DNA from: CAZYQW01 sp964649825
GTDB taxonomy: Bacteria > Planctomycetota > B15-G4 > JADJEK01
Direction: 5' to 3'
NCBI GenBank assembly: GCA_964649825.1
Contig: CAZYQW010000021.1
Span: forward strand, 1-64,000
Length of the DNA stretch: 64,000 bases
Shown here: positions 26,970 to 36,411 of the stretch, in pieces
How the letters are laid out: each line of letters starts with the position of its first letter
Position numbering within the stretch: position 1 is the first letter of the stretch
Notes under the pieces: model-generated
Told to the model about the DNA's origin: nothing
What the model saw: only the letters and a program-made list of their open reading frames with translations
The model's database searches: none
Program-made: the position numbers and the translations under genes

Positions 26970-29297
26970 ATGCGATCGATCCTCACCGAGCCCCAAGTCC
27001 GCGAACACCTGTCGAAGCTGGAAAAGACGGTCGATCTCGTCGACCAGCTCATCGACTTGACCCTGAACCTGCGCCAGAGCGGCCACCCCGGCGGCTCGCG
27101 GTCGAAGGTGCACCTCTTCACCGGGCTGCTCCTGTCGGGCGCGATGCGATACGACTTCCGCGATCCGGGTCGCGCGTTCGGCGATCGCTTCGTGCTCGGG
27201 GCGGGTCACTGCACTCCGCTGCTCTACGCCATGCTCGCGTTGATGAACGAGTTCATGCGCGAGGCGGAGCGACGCACGGGCGACGCGAGGTTCTCCCTGG
27301 GCGGCGACCCCGAACGGATCCTCACGAGCGACGACCTGCTCGAGTTCCGGCGCAACGGCGGGCTGCCTGGGCACGCCGAGATGGAGGGAAAGACGCTCTT
27401 CATCAAGGCGAACACGGGCCCGTCGGGGCACGGATTGCCGGCCGCCGCGGGCGAGGCGCTCGCGCTCAAGCACGCGGGTGCGGGCGACGTGCACGTGTTC
27501 GCGATGGAGGGCGAAGGGGGGCTCTCGGCGGGCGCCGCGCACGAGACGAAGAACTCGGCGTGGGGGCTCGGCCTCGACAACTACGTGATCCTGCTCGACT
27601 GGAACGACTACGGCATCGACGAGAACGCGCACTCGCAGGTGGTCCACGGCGACCCGCGCGGGTGGTTCGAGTCGTACGGCTGGCGCATCGCCGGCACGAA
27701 CGACGCGACCGACTTCGTCACGTTGATCGAAGCCTACCGTCAGATCGTCGCCGCCGCCGACCGTCAGGGGCGCCCCGGCCTCGTCTACGCGAGGAACATC
27801 AAGGGGCGCGGCTACGGCAAGGAGGTCGAGGGCTACAAGTCTCACGGCGCCGCCCACAAGCCGAACTCGGACGCGTTCTGGGCGACGAAGGCGGAGTTCC
27901 AGGAGAAGTACGGCGTCCGCTTCGAGGGGTTCGACCTCGGCCCGCCCGAGGGCGCCGCGTTCCGCGAGCAGACGAAGGCGAACATCGAGATCGTCCTCGA
28001 CGTGATGCGGCGGGACGACGCGTTGGTCGAGTGGGTCTCCGGCCGGCTGCTCACGTCCGCCGAGGCGGTGCCCGAGGAGCACGAGGGTCTGTGGTGGACC
28101 CGCGACGCCGATCCCGCGGGCGACCCGCGCGTCACGGACGTGAGCAAGTACCCGGAGAAGCTGTTCGTCAAGCCCGGCGAGAAGCACCCCAACCGTACTG
28201 GACTCTCGGCCTGGGGCGCGTACGTGAACGCGATCGCGCACGAGGTCGCCGGCCGTCCGCTTTTCCTCGTCTGCGCGGCCGACCTCGCCGAGTCGACCAA
28301 CATCGCGGGGTTCGCGAAGGGGTACGACGGGTTCGAGGGCTTCGGCTGGTACGACCGGGCCACGAACCCGCACGGGGCGCTGCTGCCCCAGCAGATCACC
28401 GAATTCACGAACTCGGCCATCACGTCGCACCTCTCGACGGTGAACTTCGCGAAGAACCCCGACGAGCGCTACATCGGCTACTTCGGCGCGTGCGCGACGT
28501 ACGGGTCGTTCTCGTACCTGAAGTACGGGCCGATGCGCCTCTTCTCGCAGCTCGCGCAGGACTCGCAGCTCAAGGTCGGGAAGGTGTTGTGGGTGGCGGG
28601 GCACTCGGGACCCGAGACGGCCGAGGATTCGCGCACGCACTTCGGCATCTTCTCGCCGAGCGTGACCGACCTCTTCCCGCGCGGCCACGCGATCGACCTG
28701 CATCCGTTCGACCGCAACGAGACGATCGTCCTGCTCGGCGAGGCGATGCGCTCCCCGGCGCACGTCGTCTGTCTGCACCTGACGCGCCCCGCGGTGACCG
28801 TGCCCGACCGTGAGGCGCTGGGCGCCGGCTCCTACCTCGAGGCCGCGAAGGGCGCATACCTCCTGAAGGATTGGGACGACGCGCGCGGGCCTCGGCACGG
28901 AACGGTGATCTTCCGCGGAACGAGCCCGGTGAAGGCGGCGTTCGAACTGCTCGGCGACCATCTGGACGAGCTGCCGAACGTGCGCTTCGTCGCCGCGCCG
29001 AGCCGTTACCTGTTCGAGCGCCAGCCGGCCGAATACCGCGAGCGGATCCTGCCGTGGAAGGAGTGGCAGAGCTCGATGGTCGTGACCAACAACGCGCGCC
29101 GCGCGATGCACGACTGGATCGCGAACAAGGTGTGCGAGGAGTACACCGTCTCTCCCGACTTCGACGACCGCTGGCGCACCGGCGGCAGCGTCGACGAGAT
29201 CCTCGAGGAGTCGCGGCTCACGTGGCCATGGGTGCTGAAGGGGATCCAGCGGTTCGCGCAGGAGACGGACGAGAGGCTGGCGCGGCTGCGGGTCTGA
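26970..29297 (+). CDS. tkt: Transketolase (divergent, long form)
   Basis: This 775-residue thiamine-diphosphate enzyme resembles transketolase. It has LRQSGHPGGSRSKVHLFTGL, GAGHCTPLLYAMLA, and the cofactor-binding region AMEGEGGLSAGAAHETKNSA followed by LDNYVILLDWNDYGID. The usual metal-binding GDG reads GEG, while the downstream Asn ligand (DWN) is kept. A pyrimidine-binding half (GYDGFEGFGWYDRATNP) and C-terminal domain follow. It is about 100 residues longer than classical transketolases. ATG 26970 is chosen at the start of the conserved helix. Expected to move two-carbon units in the pentose phosphate pathway in the cytoplasm; the altered motif leaves substrate uncertain. Confidence 0.75.
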   Translation: MRSILTEPQVREHLSKLEKTVDLVDQLIDLTLNLRQSGHPGGSRSKVHLFTGLLLSGAMRYDFRDPGRAFGDRFVLGAGHCTPLLYAMLALMNEFMREAERRTGDARFSLGGDPERILTSDDLLEFRRNGGLPGHAEMEGKTLFIKANTGPSGHGLPAAAGEALALKHAGAGDVHVFAMEGEGGLSAGAAHETKNSAWGLGLDNYVILLDWNDYGIDENAHSQVVHGDPRGWFESYGWRIAGTNDATDFVTLIEAYRQIVAAADRQGRPGLVYARNIKGRGYGKEVEGYKSHGAAHKPNSDAFWATKAEFQEKYGVRFEGFDLGPPEGAAFREQTKANIEIVLDVMRRDDALVEWVSGRLLTSAEAVPEEHEGLWWTRDADPAGDPRVTDVSKYPEKLFVKPGEKHPNRTGLSAWGAYVNAIAHEVAGRPLFLVCAADLAESTNIAGFAKGYDGFEGFGWYDRATNPHGALLPQQITEFTNSAITSHLSTVNFAKNPDERYIGYFGACATYGSFSYLKYGPMRLFSQLAQDSQLKVGKVLWVAGHSGPETAEDSRTHFGIFSPSVTDLFPRGHAIDLHPFDRNETIVLLGEAMRSPAHVVCLHLTRPAVTVPDREALGAGSYLEAAKGAYLLKDWDDARGPRHGTVIFRGTSPVKAAFELLGDHLDELPNVRFVAAPSRYLFERQPAEYRERILPWKEWQSSMVVTNNARRAMHDWIANKVCEEYTVSPDFDDRWRTGGSVDEILEESRLTWPWVLKGIQRFAQETDERLARLRV

Positions 29298-29325
29298 GCG
29301 GCGCGACGGGAGGCCGGCCCGTGGT

Positions 29326-30162
29326 TCAACGCTGCACCGACGGCACCCACGCCGTCGTCCGGCCGCCGATCTCGACGTGTTCGATCCGCTCCCCGCGCTC
29401 CGTCCGCGCGTCCTTTTGCTTGCCCCACCGCCGGTGGAAGAGCCACGTCCGCGGGAGCCTCTCCTTCTCGGCGTTCGCCGCGCAGGCGGTGTCGATGATC
29501 CGCTTCAGGCTGCGATGGACGCGCCGTGCCTCGGACTCCGAGAGCTCGCCGGCGCGCCGGCGGGGATCGATCCTCGCCTGGTAGAGCACCTCGTCCGCGA
29601 CCCAGTTGCCGACGCCCGCCACGAACGACTGATCGAGCAGCAACGACTTCAGGACGCCGGTCCGGCGGCGGAGTCGACGCGCGAACTCGTCCGCCGGAGG
29701 CATGTCGAGCAACGGGTCGAACCCGAGCTTGGACAACGGCGGATGGTTCCACGGATCGTCGCGGAGGCGGATGCGACCGAGCCGCCGTGCGTTCGTCATC
29801 ACGAGCTCGCCGCCGTCGTCCAGGTGGAGGTGGATCTTCGTGAACCGGGGCGGCCACGAGGGGTCGGGCCGCTTCGCGCTCGACGCGAGCTCGATCGGCC
29901 GCTCGTCGCGGGTGCGGAAGTGACCGGTCATGCCGAGGTGGAAGAGCGCGGCCGGACCTTCGTCGAGCTCGACGACGAGGTGCTTGCCTCGGCGGTGGGC
30001 GGCGACGACGCGGCGACCCGGCAGCGCGTCCTCGACCGCGTGCGGGAGGACGCCGTCGAACACGATCCGATCATCCGCGCACGCGACGCGCGTGATCCGG
30101 CGGCCCACCGCGACCCGTTCGATCAGACGGCGCGCGCGCTCGACCTCGGGAAGCTCCGGCAT
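29326..30162 (-). CDS. Fpg/Nei family DNA glycosylase, zincless
   Basis: This 278-residue base-excision repair enzyme has the catalytic N-terminus MPELPEVE (Pro1 nucleophile and Glu2), the Lys-bearing strand GKHLVVELDEG, and the helix-two-turn-helix DQSFVAGVGNWVADEVLYQA. The C-terminal beta-hairpin lacks the four zinc cysteines: WGKQKDARTERGERIEHVEI replaces the CxxC end, and TTAWVPSVQR ends the protein. It therefore resembles the 'zincless finger' Fpg/NEIL1-type enzymes. Its ATG overlaps the last base of the upstream AAA gene, so the two are co-expressed. Confidence 0.85.
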   Translation of the reverse strand: MPELPEVERARRLIERVAVGRRITRVACADDRIVFDGVLPHAVEDALPGRRVVAAHRRGKHLVVELDEGPAALFHLGMTGHFRTRDERPIELASSAKRPDPSWPPRFTKIHLHLDDGGELVMTNARRLGRIRLRDDPWNHPPLSKLGFDPLLDMPPADEFARRLRRRTGVLKSLLLDQSFVAGVGNWVADEVLYQARIDPRRRAGELSESEARRVHRSLKRIIDTACAANAEKERLPRTWLFHRRWGKQKDARTERGERIEHVEIGGRTTAWVPSVQR

Positions 30163-30749
30163 CACGCCTCCCCGAGCTCGGGGAAGAGCAGCCGCTGCGG
30201 CGGCGGCACGAGCTTCCTGGCCCTGAGGGTCTCGAGCACCTGCGGCACGTGCTCCTCGCGCCTTCGCGTCAACGCGACGACGCGGTTCCCGAGCCGGAAC
30301 CGCTCGACGAGGGAGGCGATGATCTCGTGGATCTCGCGCTGGAACGACGCCGACGTCGACCGCACCTTGTCCGCGACGACCTCCTCGTCCACGATCGGCA
30401 CCCAGAAGAGCGCGTCGTAGGACCGGCACCAGCGTTCGAGGAGCGGGTGGAGGTACTTCTGCTCGCCGCAGGCGCGGACCATGTAGGCGTAGTTGTCGAC
30501 CACCGCCCGATCGCAGATGACCAGCCGCGTGCGCCGGGTCGCCTCGAGCTCGGCCTGCCACTGCGCGGCGAGGATCCACATCTGTCCATCGAGGGTGGTC
30601 GCCTCGTTGATCGGGAACGGGGAACGGCGGGAGTTCTCGTACGCGACGTCGGCGTCGAGCGACATCGCCCGCAGGCGGCTCGCGAGCGAGAAGGTGAGCA
30701 CGGTCTTGCCGACCCCGTGCGTGCCGATGAATGCGACCTTGGCAGCCAC
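30162..30749 (-). CDS. AAA family ATPase, P-loop kinase-like
   Basis: This 195-residue protein has Walker A GTHGVGKT (about residues 9-16), a LVICDRAVVDNYAYM Walker B-like region, and a C-terminal helical lobe. It resembles AAA_28 or NadR-kinase-like NTPases that phosphorylate small molecules, but no substrate-specific motif is visible. The stop shares one base with the start of the Fpg-like gene, so it heads a two-gene operon. Cytoplasmic. Confidence 0.65.
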   Translation of the reverse strand: MAAKVAFIGTHGVGKTVLTFSLASRLRAMSLDADVAYENSRRSPFPINEATTLDGQMWILAAQWQAELEATRRTRLVICDRAVVDNYAYMVRACGEQKYLHPLLERWCRSYDALFWVPIVDEEVVADKVRSTSASFQREIHEIIASLVERFRLGNRVVALTRRREEHVPQVLETLRARKLVPPPQRLLFPELGEA

Positions 30750-30930
30750 GGGCGGATTCTAAGGGCCGCGCTTCCGCCGGGAATCCCCGTCAGCGAGAGG
30801 ATTGCAATCGCCGGCGAACAGGCGCGGCGATCGCCGTCGATCCGGACGCACCGTGGAGACTTCCGTGGTTGGCGCGGGGTTCGTGCTAACCTGTCGCGCT
30901 GCACACTCGAGTGGAAGTCTCGGATCATCG

Positions 30931-31467
30931 ATGAACACGCGCGCACTCTCGTTCGTCCTGTTCACCGTCCTCGGCTGCGGCACGCTCCCGACCGGAGGTG
31001 CGGACCCGGACGTGCTTCCCCCGCCGTTCACCGCCGATCAGATCCGCGACGCGATGGTGGAAGGGTTGCGGTTGACGCTCCACATGAGGACCGAAGGCGG
31101 TGAGCAGTGGGAGCGCTGGACGGTCCTGTCCAACGACGACGAGGGCGTCGAGATCGAGTTCGCGCCGGTCGACGAGGAGGGGTTCGTGACCGGGTATCCG
31201 CGCAAGGAGCGGCACGCCTGGACCGAGCTGCGCGACCACGCGAAGTTCTCGCCGGACTTCGGGCGCCGCGAGCCCGCGTCGAGGACGACGCGTCTCGGCA
31301 CCTTCGACGGCTGGACCTACGTGGTGTTGGCACCCGTCGAGGGCACGGTCACCGAGCTCTTCTTCGCGCACGACTTTCCGGGGCCGCCGCTCGCGTTCGA
31401 AACCAAGAAGGACGACGCGTCGCTCGTGACGATGGAGATCGTCGAGCGCGACCAGTTGACGCGCTGA
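30931..31467 (+). CDS. Hypothetical lipoprotein
   Basis: This 178-residue protein has a lipoprotein signal (lipobox VLGC, Cys about 16). The mature domain is mixed alpha/beta: GLRLTLHMRTEGGEQWERWT, VEIEFAPVDEEGFVTGYP and LGTFDGWTYVVLAPVEG. No family is recognised. Predicted periplasmic, membrane-anchored. The ATG at 30931 directly precedes the signal sequence. It stands alone, divergent from the AAA/Fpg pair. Confidence 0.6.
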   Translation: MNTRALSFVLFTVLGCGTLPTGGADPDVLPPPFTADQIRDAMVEGLRLTLHMRTEGGEQWERWTVLSNDDEGVEIEFAPVDEEGFVTGYPRKERHAWTELRDHAKFSPDFGRREPASRTTRLGTFDGWTYVVLAPVEGTVTELFFAHDFPGPPLAFETKKDDASLVTMEIVERDQLTR

Positions 31468-31603
31468 CGGCGGCCGAGGTCGAAAAACTCCCTGATTGCG
31501 ACGAACCGGTCCCCCGCCCCCGCTTGCAAGGGCAACTCGAAACACTCACCGCGCGCGGTCGACGTTCGATCGTGCGCGCGTGCCTGACATTGAGGTGCTC
31601 GTC

Positions 31604-32815
31604 ATGAGACGGATGGTGTCGACTCTTGTTCTTCTCGGTCTCGGCCTCGGACCCGCAATCGGTGCGAACGAATGGACGGATCTGGGGGGCGCCCACCCGG
31701 GCGTCAACGGTGATCCGGAGCTGGCTGGAACCGGCGTGTTCGAACCAGGTCAAACCATCGACCTGAACCTGACCCAGGCGGCGCCGTCGGCTCAGACGCT
31801 GCTCTTGGTCTCGACGTCGTCCGTTCCCGCGGCGTTCGCCGGCGGGATCCTGCAGGCATGGCCAACCGTGATTCCGCTGATCGCGCTCTCCACGAACGGA
31901 GCGGGATCGATTCCGATCACGGCGATTGCACCGCCGCTGCTCCCGCCGTCGATCCCGTTCTACTTCCAGTACATCATCGCGGACGCGGCAGCGTCGCAGG
32001 GCGTGGCGATCTCGAACGCCGTCCGGGCGCTGACGCCGTCGCTCGCGCCGGTGATCGTCGGGCTCGGTCCGACGACCGGCACCGTCGGCACGACCGTGCA
32101 AGTGACCGGCGACTTCTTCGGGAGCGAGCCCAAAGACATCTGTTCGTTGATCGTCGAGCAAGGAGAGGTCGTCGGGTTCGCGCGTGCGACGAGCGCGTCC
32201 GACCAACAGTTCGGCATGGCGATCAACGACGTCGCTCCGGGTTCGAGCAAGGGCAAGGTGGTCATGGTTCGGGGAGTCGGGGACGAAACGACGCCCCAGC
32301 CACCCTCGGCCGGTTTCGCCTTGGTGGAAGCCCCGTGGGCGTTCTTCGGAGAGGGAACCCCCGTGGCGTCGCCGCAGGATTTCACTTTCAACCCGCCTCC
32401 TCCTCCGCCGGGTTGCTCCACGGTGTATGGCACGCTCAATGGGCCGTTGAACCGATACGAGATCAAGCTGCCGTTCAAGATAACGGACACGTGCGCGATG
32501 GGCACGACCTACGTTCTCGACTTCCACGCGGACTTCAGCGACAACAAGTCGATTCACGTCGACTACAAGGCGACGCTGCAGAGCACGTCGGTGGGCGGAG
32601 CGAGTGGCCTGCTGTGCGCCTTGGAGATCTGCGACATCTACAATGACAAGATGATCGACTACATGGACAAGTACCTGGGCGGTCCGCTCGCATACAACAT
32701 CCAGTGCAGCATCTCGTTCAACGTCGTGACTGGCGAGATGTGGCTCAGTTTCCCCAATCAACCCAAGCCGGGCGTGACGTACTCGAAGGTCTGGTTCTAC
32801 CTGAAGGTGTGTTGA
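31604..32815 (+). CDS. Secreted protein with planctomycete beta domain and IPT/TIG domain
   Basis: This 403-residue protein has a signal peptide (RRMVSTLVLLGLGLGPAIGA). A roughly 120-residue beta domain follows (GQTIDLNLTQAAPSAQTLLL to GVAISNAVRALTP), similar to domains at 21370, 40375 and 42971. An IPT/TIG immunoglobulin-like fold comes next at about 150-235 (LAPVIVGLGPTTGTVGTTVQ). The C-terminal domain of about 150 residues contains several cysteines. It is likely exported to the cell surface or medium. Function unknown. The gene ends before a hairpin shared with the convergent gene. Confidence 0.65.
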   Translation: MRRMVSTLVLLGLGLGPAIGANEWTDLGGAHPGVNGDPELAGTGVFEPGQTIDLNLTQAAPSAQTLLLVSTSSVPAAFAGGILQAWPTVIPLIALSTNGAGSIPITAIAPPLLPPSIPFYFQYIIADAAASQGVAISNAVRALTPSLAPVIVGLGPTTGTVGTTVQVTGDFFGSEPKDICSLIVEQGEVVGFARATSASDQQFGMAINDVAPGSSKGKVVMVRGVGDETTPQPPSAGFALVEAPWAFFGEGTPVASPQDFTFNPPPPPPGCSTVYGTLNGPLNRYEIKLPFKITDTCAMGTTYVLDFHADFSDNKSIHVDYKATLQSTSVGGASGLLCALEICDIYNDKMIDYMDKYLGGPLAYNIQCSISFNVVTGEMWLSFPNQPKPGVTYSKVWFYLKVC

Positions 32816-32835
32816 CCTCCTCGTCGACCTCTGGC

Positions 32836-32869
32836 GGCCCGCGCGCCCGTTCCGGGACGGACGCGGGCC
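32836..32869. terminator. Candidate bidirectional hairpin terminator
   Basis: GGCCCGCG (32836-32843) pairs with CGCGGGCC (32862-32869), with an inner CCGT/ACGG stem around a TCCGGG loop. It lies between convergent genes ending at 32815 and 32875. There is no U-tract. Confidence 0.4.
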
Positions 32870-32874
32870 CGAGG

Positions 32875-34125
32875 TCATCGCTCGGTCAAGCGCTCATAGA
32901 GCGCGTCGACGTCGGGCCTCCGCCGGCTGTCGGCGAAGGAGCGCGTGAACAGATCGAGGTAGGTTCGCGCCTCCTTCTTTTTGCCCGTCTCGACGAGGCA
33001 GGCCGCGAGCCGCCAGACGACTGTGTCGAGGTGGGCCGCGTCGGGGATGTCTCTCAAGATGCGCTGGAGATACGGCACGCCCCGCGCGTGGTCTCCCTCC
33101 TCCTGGTAGCCGGCCGCGAGCTGGTAGAGCGACTCGTCGACGAAGTCGGACGTCGACGGGAACTCGGCGACGACGCGCTCGAGGCTCCGGCGACCGGCCG
33201 CCGGCGCCTTCGACAGCCGGCACGCCTTGCCGTGGAAGTAGAGCACCTCGGAGATCATCGGCGAGTCGACGTGCGCTTCCAGGAACGCCTCGGCGAGCCG
33301 GCGGCTCTCCGGATAGTCCCTCGCCTCGTCCGCCGCCTCGATGGCGATGAACTCGTCCCAATCCGCGGGCAGGATCGACTCGGCGTACTCGCGTGCGTGC
33401 GCCTGGCACTCGCCGACGAACTGGTTCCAGCGGAGATCGAGGAGCTTCTTCACGAGCTCGGCCACCTCCGTCCCGCGCACGATCTCGCTCACGAAGCTCT
33501 TCAGCGTGCCGGAGCCGCGGCTCGCGATGTAGTCGACGGCGAGGTAGTACTCGCCGTAGCGATGGAGTCCGGCCTTGCCCTGGTCGAGTCCGGGAAACGC
33601 CAGGCCAAGGCGGCTGAACGAGCGGTTGGAGATCAGGATCTGCTGCACGCGGTCCGGACCCTGTCCCGCCGCCCAGAGCGCCACTCCTTCGCGAACCCAC
33701 CGCGGGACGGCGTAGTAGGTCTCCGCCTCCATGAGGTCCCGCATCACCGCGTGGACCATCTCATGCGTCACCTCCGGCTCGAGGCGCACGCGACCGCTCA
33801 TCACGAACTCGGGGCGGATGAGGATCTCGATGCGAGTGCCCGTGCTCCACTTCACGTCCGACGTCTGCAACGCCGGCGCGTCGTACCGCTCGATCCGCAC
33901 GGCATCCTCCGGCCACGCGTCCTCGATGGTGAAGTCGATGCGGCGCGGGTTCTTGGCGCGGAGACCGAGCTTCTCGTCGATGGAATCGAGCGCCCGCCGC
34001 CGGTGTTTGTCGAGGTCGCGGAACGCCTTCTTGAACGCCGGCTCGCGCGCGTACTTGCCGCGGTACGCCGTCACGGGGTCCTCCGATTGGAGGAGCACGG
34101 GGAGGAGGAGGAGCGGTAGGAGCAT
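32875..34125 (-). CDS. Secreted gluzincin-like protein with TPR tail
   Basis: This 416-residue protein has an N-terminal signal (LLPLLLLPVLL). A peptidase MA-like domain carries the zinc motif VTHEMVHAVMRD with a third ligand in VPRWVREGVALW, the spacing of gluzincins. The C-terminal third is TPR-like (ISEVLYFHGKACRLSKAPAA, LYQLAAGYQEEGDHARGV and VVWRLAACLVETGKKKEART). Predicted periplasmic or surface peptidase. It parallels the lipoprotein at 25798, which has the same zinc site without TPRs. Divergent from the gene at 34257. Confidence 0.7.
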   Translation of the reverse strand: MLLPLLLLPVLLQSEDPVTAYRGKYAREPAFKKAFRDLDKHRRRALDSIDEKLGLRAKNPRRIDFTIEDAWPEDAVRIERYDAPALQTSDVKWSTGTRIEILIRPEFVMSGRVRLEPEVTHEMVHAVMRDLMEAETYYAVPRWVREGVALWAAGQGPDRVQQILISNRSFSRLGLAFPGLDQGKAGLHRYGEYYLAVDYIASRGSGTLKSFVSEIVRGTEVAELVKKLLDLRWNQFVGECQAHAREYAESILPADWDEFIAIEAADEARDYPESRRLAEAFLEAHVDSPMISEVLYFHGKACRLSKAPAAGRRSLERVVAEFPSTSDFVDESLYQLAAGYQEEGDHARGVPYLQRILRDIPDAAHLDTVVWRLAACLVETGKKKEARTYLDLFTRSFADSRRRPDVDALYERLTER

Positions 34126-34256
34126 CGTGCCTCCGGTGATGAAGGGGGTCGATTGGGGGCCGAGCGTCTCGGCCCGCCATTTGACGGCGCGGCTCCGCCG
34201 ATGTGAAGAGAATGGCGGTACGCTGGTGGCCGCGCGTCTCAGGAGATCCTTGCCGC

Positions 34257-36389
34257 ATGAGTCCGACCCGCTGGAGACCCATTCTCGTCCCGCTCGCGCT
34301 CGTGGTGGTGGCCACCGGGCTGTTGGTCGTCTTCATGCCGGGCGGCGTCCCGAGCGAGCTGACCGCGCCGAGCGAAGCCGACGGAACGATCCGCGTGCCG
34401 CCTGAGGAGGAGGGCCCGAGCATCGAGGGAGGACTCGCGCGAGCCGTCGAGCGGGCGCCCGCCGAGGCGGCGGAATCGAGCATGGACGCGGCGGGGCCGC
34501 CACTGTCGTACCGCGCGGCGCTCGGGGGTATCGCGGGGCGGCTCGTGGAGGTGGATGGCGCGCCGGTCCCCGATACGGAGGTGGAGCTCGTCGGGGTGGA
34601 CTTCGACGACGTCTTCGTCGACCTCGGATCGATCCTCGGGAAGCAGGACGCGTTCTTGCCGATCTCGAAGGGAGCGACGCGGAGCGACGACGAGGGACGG
34701 TTTCGTTTCGACGGCGTCGTTCCGCGAGCGTTCCTCGGTCTCGGCGTCGACCTCGGCGGCCCGCGGGCGACGATTCGCGTCGTCGACGCGCCACCGAACT
34801 CCGGCGAGGTGGCGGACATCGGCGACGTGGTGCTCGAGCCGTACGTCACGCTCACCGGCCGCGTGGTCGACGTCGACGGCGCGCCGGTCGCGGACGCGCG
34901 GGTCCGAGCCACCGACGTCCCGAGCATTGCGTTCGAGTTCGGCGTGGAGAACGTTCGGGTCGACGGAGCGCTCGCCGGAGTCGACGTCGTAGAGGACTTG
35001 GGGCGCCACCTCGCGTTCGAGTTTCCGCCGGCCGTGCGTCGGATCATCGAACGGTTGCCGATTCCGACCACCCGCACCGGCGCGAACGGGGAGTTCACCA
35101 TCGCCGGCGTCCCGCCGGGCGTCGTCACGATCATCGCCGACAAGTTCGACTTCGTGACGCTCGTCCACGGTCCGGTGCCGACCGGGCTGGCCGGCGGCAC
35201 GCGCTCGGTGGGCACGCTCCGCCTCGACGAAGGCGACGAGATCGCCGGCCGCGTCGAGACCCACGACGGGGAGGCGGTCGCCGGGGCGGAGGTGTTCGTG
35301 GGGCCGCACCTTCCGATCGACGAGGTTGCAATCGTCTGGCCCGGCGCGCGGACCGCCGCGAACGGCGCGTTCACGCTGGGCGGCCTCGCCGACAAGGACC
35401 ACGTGGTCTGCGCGCGCCGACCCGGCGGCAACGAATGGGCGATGGAGACCCATCGGTTCCCCGGCGGGGGAGACGTCGTGCTCCGCTTCGCGCCCGCCTA
35501 CGACGTCACGCTGACCGTCGTCGATCCCGGGGGCGCGATCGTTCCGCAGCCGAGCGTTCATCTCGCCGACGTGGGCGAGGCGGCGATGACGGTTCCGGGC
35601 ATGATGCCGTTCAAGGAGCTCGGCGCGGCGACGGGGCCGTACTCGATCCGCCATCGCGACGACGGGACGGTCGACATTTCCGGGCTGGCCGGCGGGAACC
35701 GGGGCACCTTCGACCTGGGACAGGTCGCGATCGGGGACGACGGGAAGATCACGATCGAAGTGACGCCGGCCGAGGCGAGCGGCCTCTGGAGCGGTCGGTT
35801 CTGCCGGCGCGAATTCGTCCTCTCCGAGGGCGAGACGTCGGACGTGAGGATCGATCTCCTGACGGGGCAGCTTCGCGGTCGAGTCGTCGAGCACGAGACC
35901 GGCGCGCCGCTGCCGTTCGTGGAGGTGGACGTCGACCGAATCGAGGGCGACGACGTCTCGATCAACGTCCCGACCGCCAAGGACGGGTCGTTCCGGGTCG
36001 ATTCGATCCCGGCGGGGGCGTACCGGGTGCGGGTCCGCGAGGACGGCTACGCGCCGGCGGTCGTCTTCCCCGTCGAGGTGCCGCCTCAGGGCGCTCCGCC
36101 GCCGGTGGAGATCCGAGTTCGCCCGGCGACCCGGGTCAGCGGAAGGGTCGTGCTCGACGGCTTCGACCTGACGAGGAGGTCGTTCATGCAATTCACGCGG
36201 GACGGTTTCCGTGCGACCGTTCGCGTCGAGCGCGACGGAACGTTCGCGACGGACGAGCTGCAACCCGGCGAGTACCACGTGACCCTGACCGCCGCCAACG
36301 CCGACGACTGGGCGAGGTTCGCGACGACGGTGAAGGTCCCGCCGGGCGGGTCGGACGACTTCATCATCGAGCTCGCTCGTGTCCAGTGA
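34257..36389 (+). CDS. Membrane-anchored protein with repeated carboxypeptidase-regulatory domains
   Basis: This 710-residue protein has an N-terminal anchor (ILVPLALVVVATGLLVVFM, about 10-28), then five or so CarboxypepD_reg-like beta-sandwich units. Each opens with GRV(V/E)xxDGxPVxxAxV and closes with xTDxxGxFxxxGxxPG-type strands, for example TLTGRVVDVDGAPVADARVR and LRGRVVEHETGAPLPFVEVD. Such repeats bind proteins or carbohydrates on the cell surface. AGGAGA lies 10 bp ahead of the ATG at 34257. It leads a plus-strand run through 40139, with a 22-bp gap to the next gene. Confidence 0.7.
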   Translation: MSPTRWRPILVPLALVVVATGLLVVFMPGGVPSELTAPSEADGTIRVPPEEEGPSIEGGLARAVERAPAEAAESSMDAAGPPLSYRAALGGIAGRLVEVDGAPVPDTEVELVGVDFDDVFVDLGSILGKQDAFLPISKGATRSDDEGRFRFDGVVPRAFLGLGVDLGGPRATIRVVDAPPNSGEVADIGDVVLEPYVTLTGRVVDVDGAPVADARVRATDVPSIAFEFGVENVRVDGALAGVDVVEDLGRHLAFEFPPAVRRIIERLPIPTTRTGANGEFTIAGVPPGVVTIIADKFDFVTLVHGPVPTGLAGGTRSVGTLRLDEGDEIAGRVETHDGEAVAGAEVFVGPHLPIDEVAIVWPGARTAANGAFTLGGLADKDHVVCARRPGGNEWAMETHRFPGGGDVVLRFAPAYDVTLTVVDPGGAIVPQPSVHLADVGEAAMTVPGMMPFKELGAATGPYSIRHRDDGTVDISGLAGGNRGTFDLGQVAIGDDGKITIEVTPAEASGLWSGRFCRREFVLSEGETSDVRIDLLTGQLRGRVVEHETGAPLPFVEVDVDRIEGDDVSINVPTAKDGSFRVDSIPAGAYRVRVREDGYAPAVVFPVEVPPQGAPPPVEIRVRPATRVSGRVVLDGFDLTRRSFMQFTRDGFRATVRVERDGTFATDELQPGEYHVTLTAANADDWARFATTVKVPPGGSDDFIIELARVQ

Positions 36390-36411
36390 GCTCGTTGCGA
36401 CGGCCGAACGG

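Noticed and set aside
26826..29111. 761-codon minus-strand open frame antisense to transketolase
   Set aside because: No recognisable domain, and codon bias follows the plus-strand gene.
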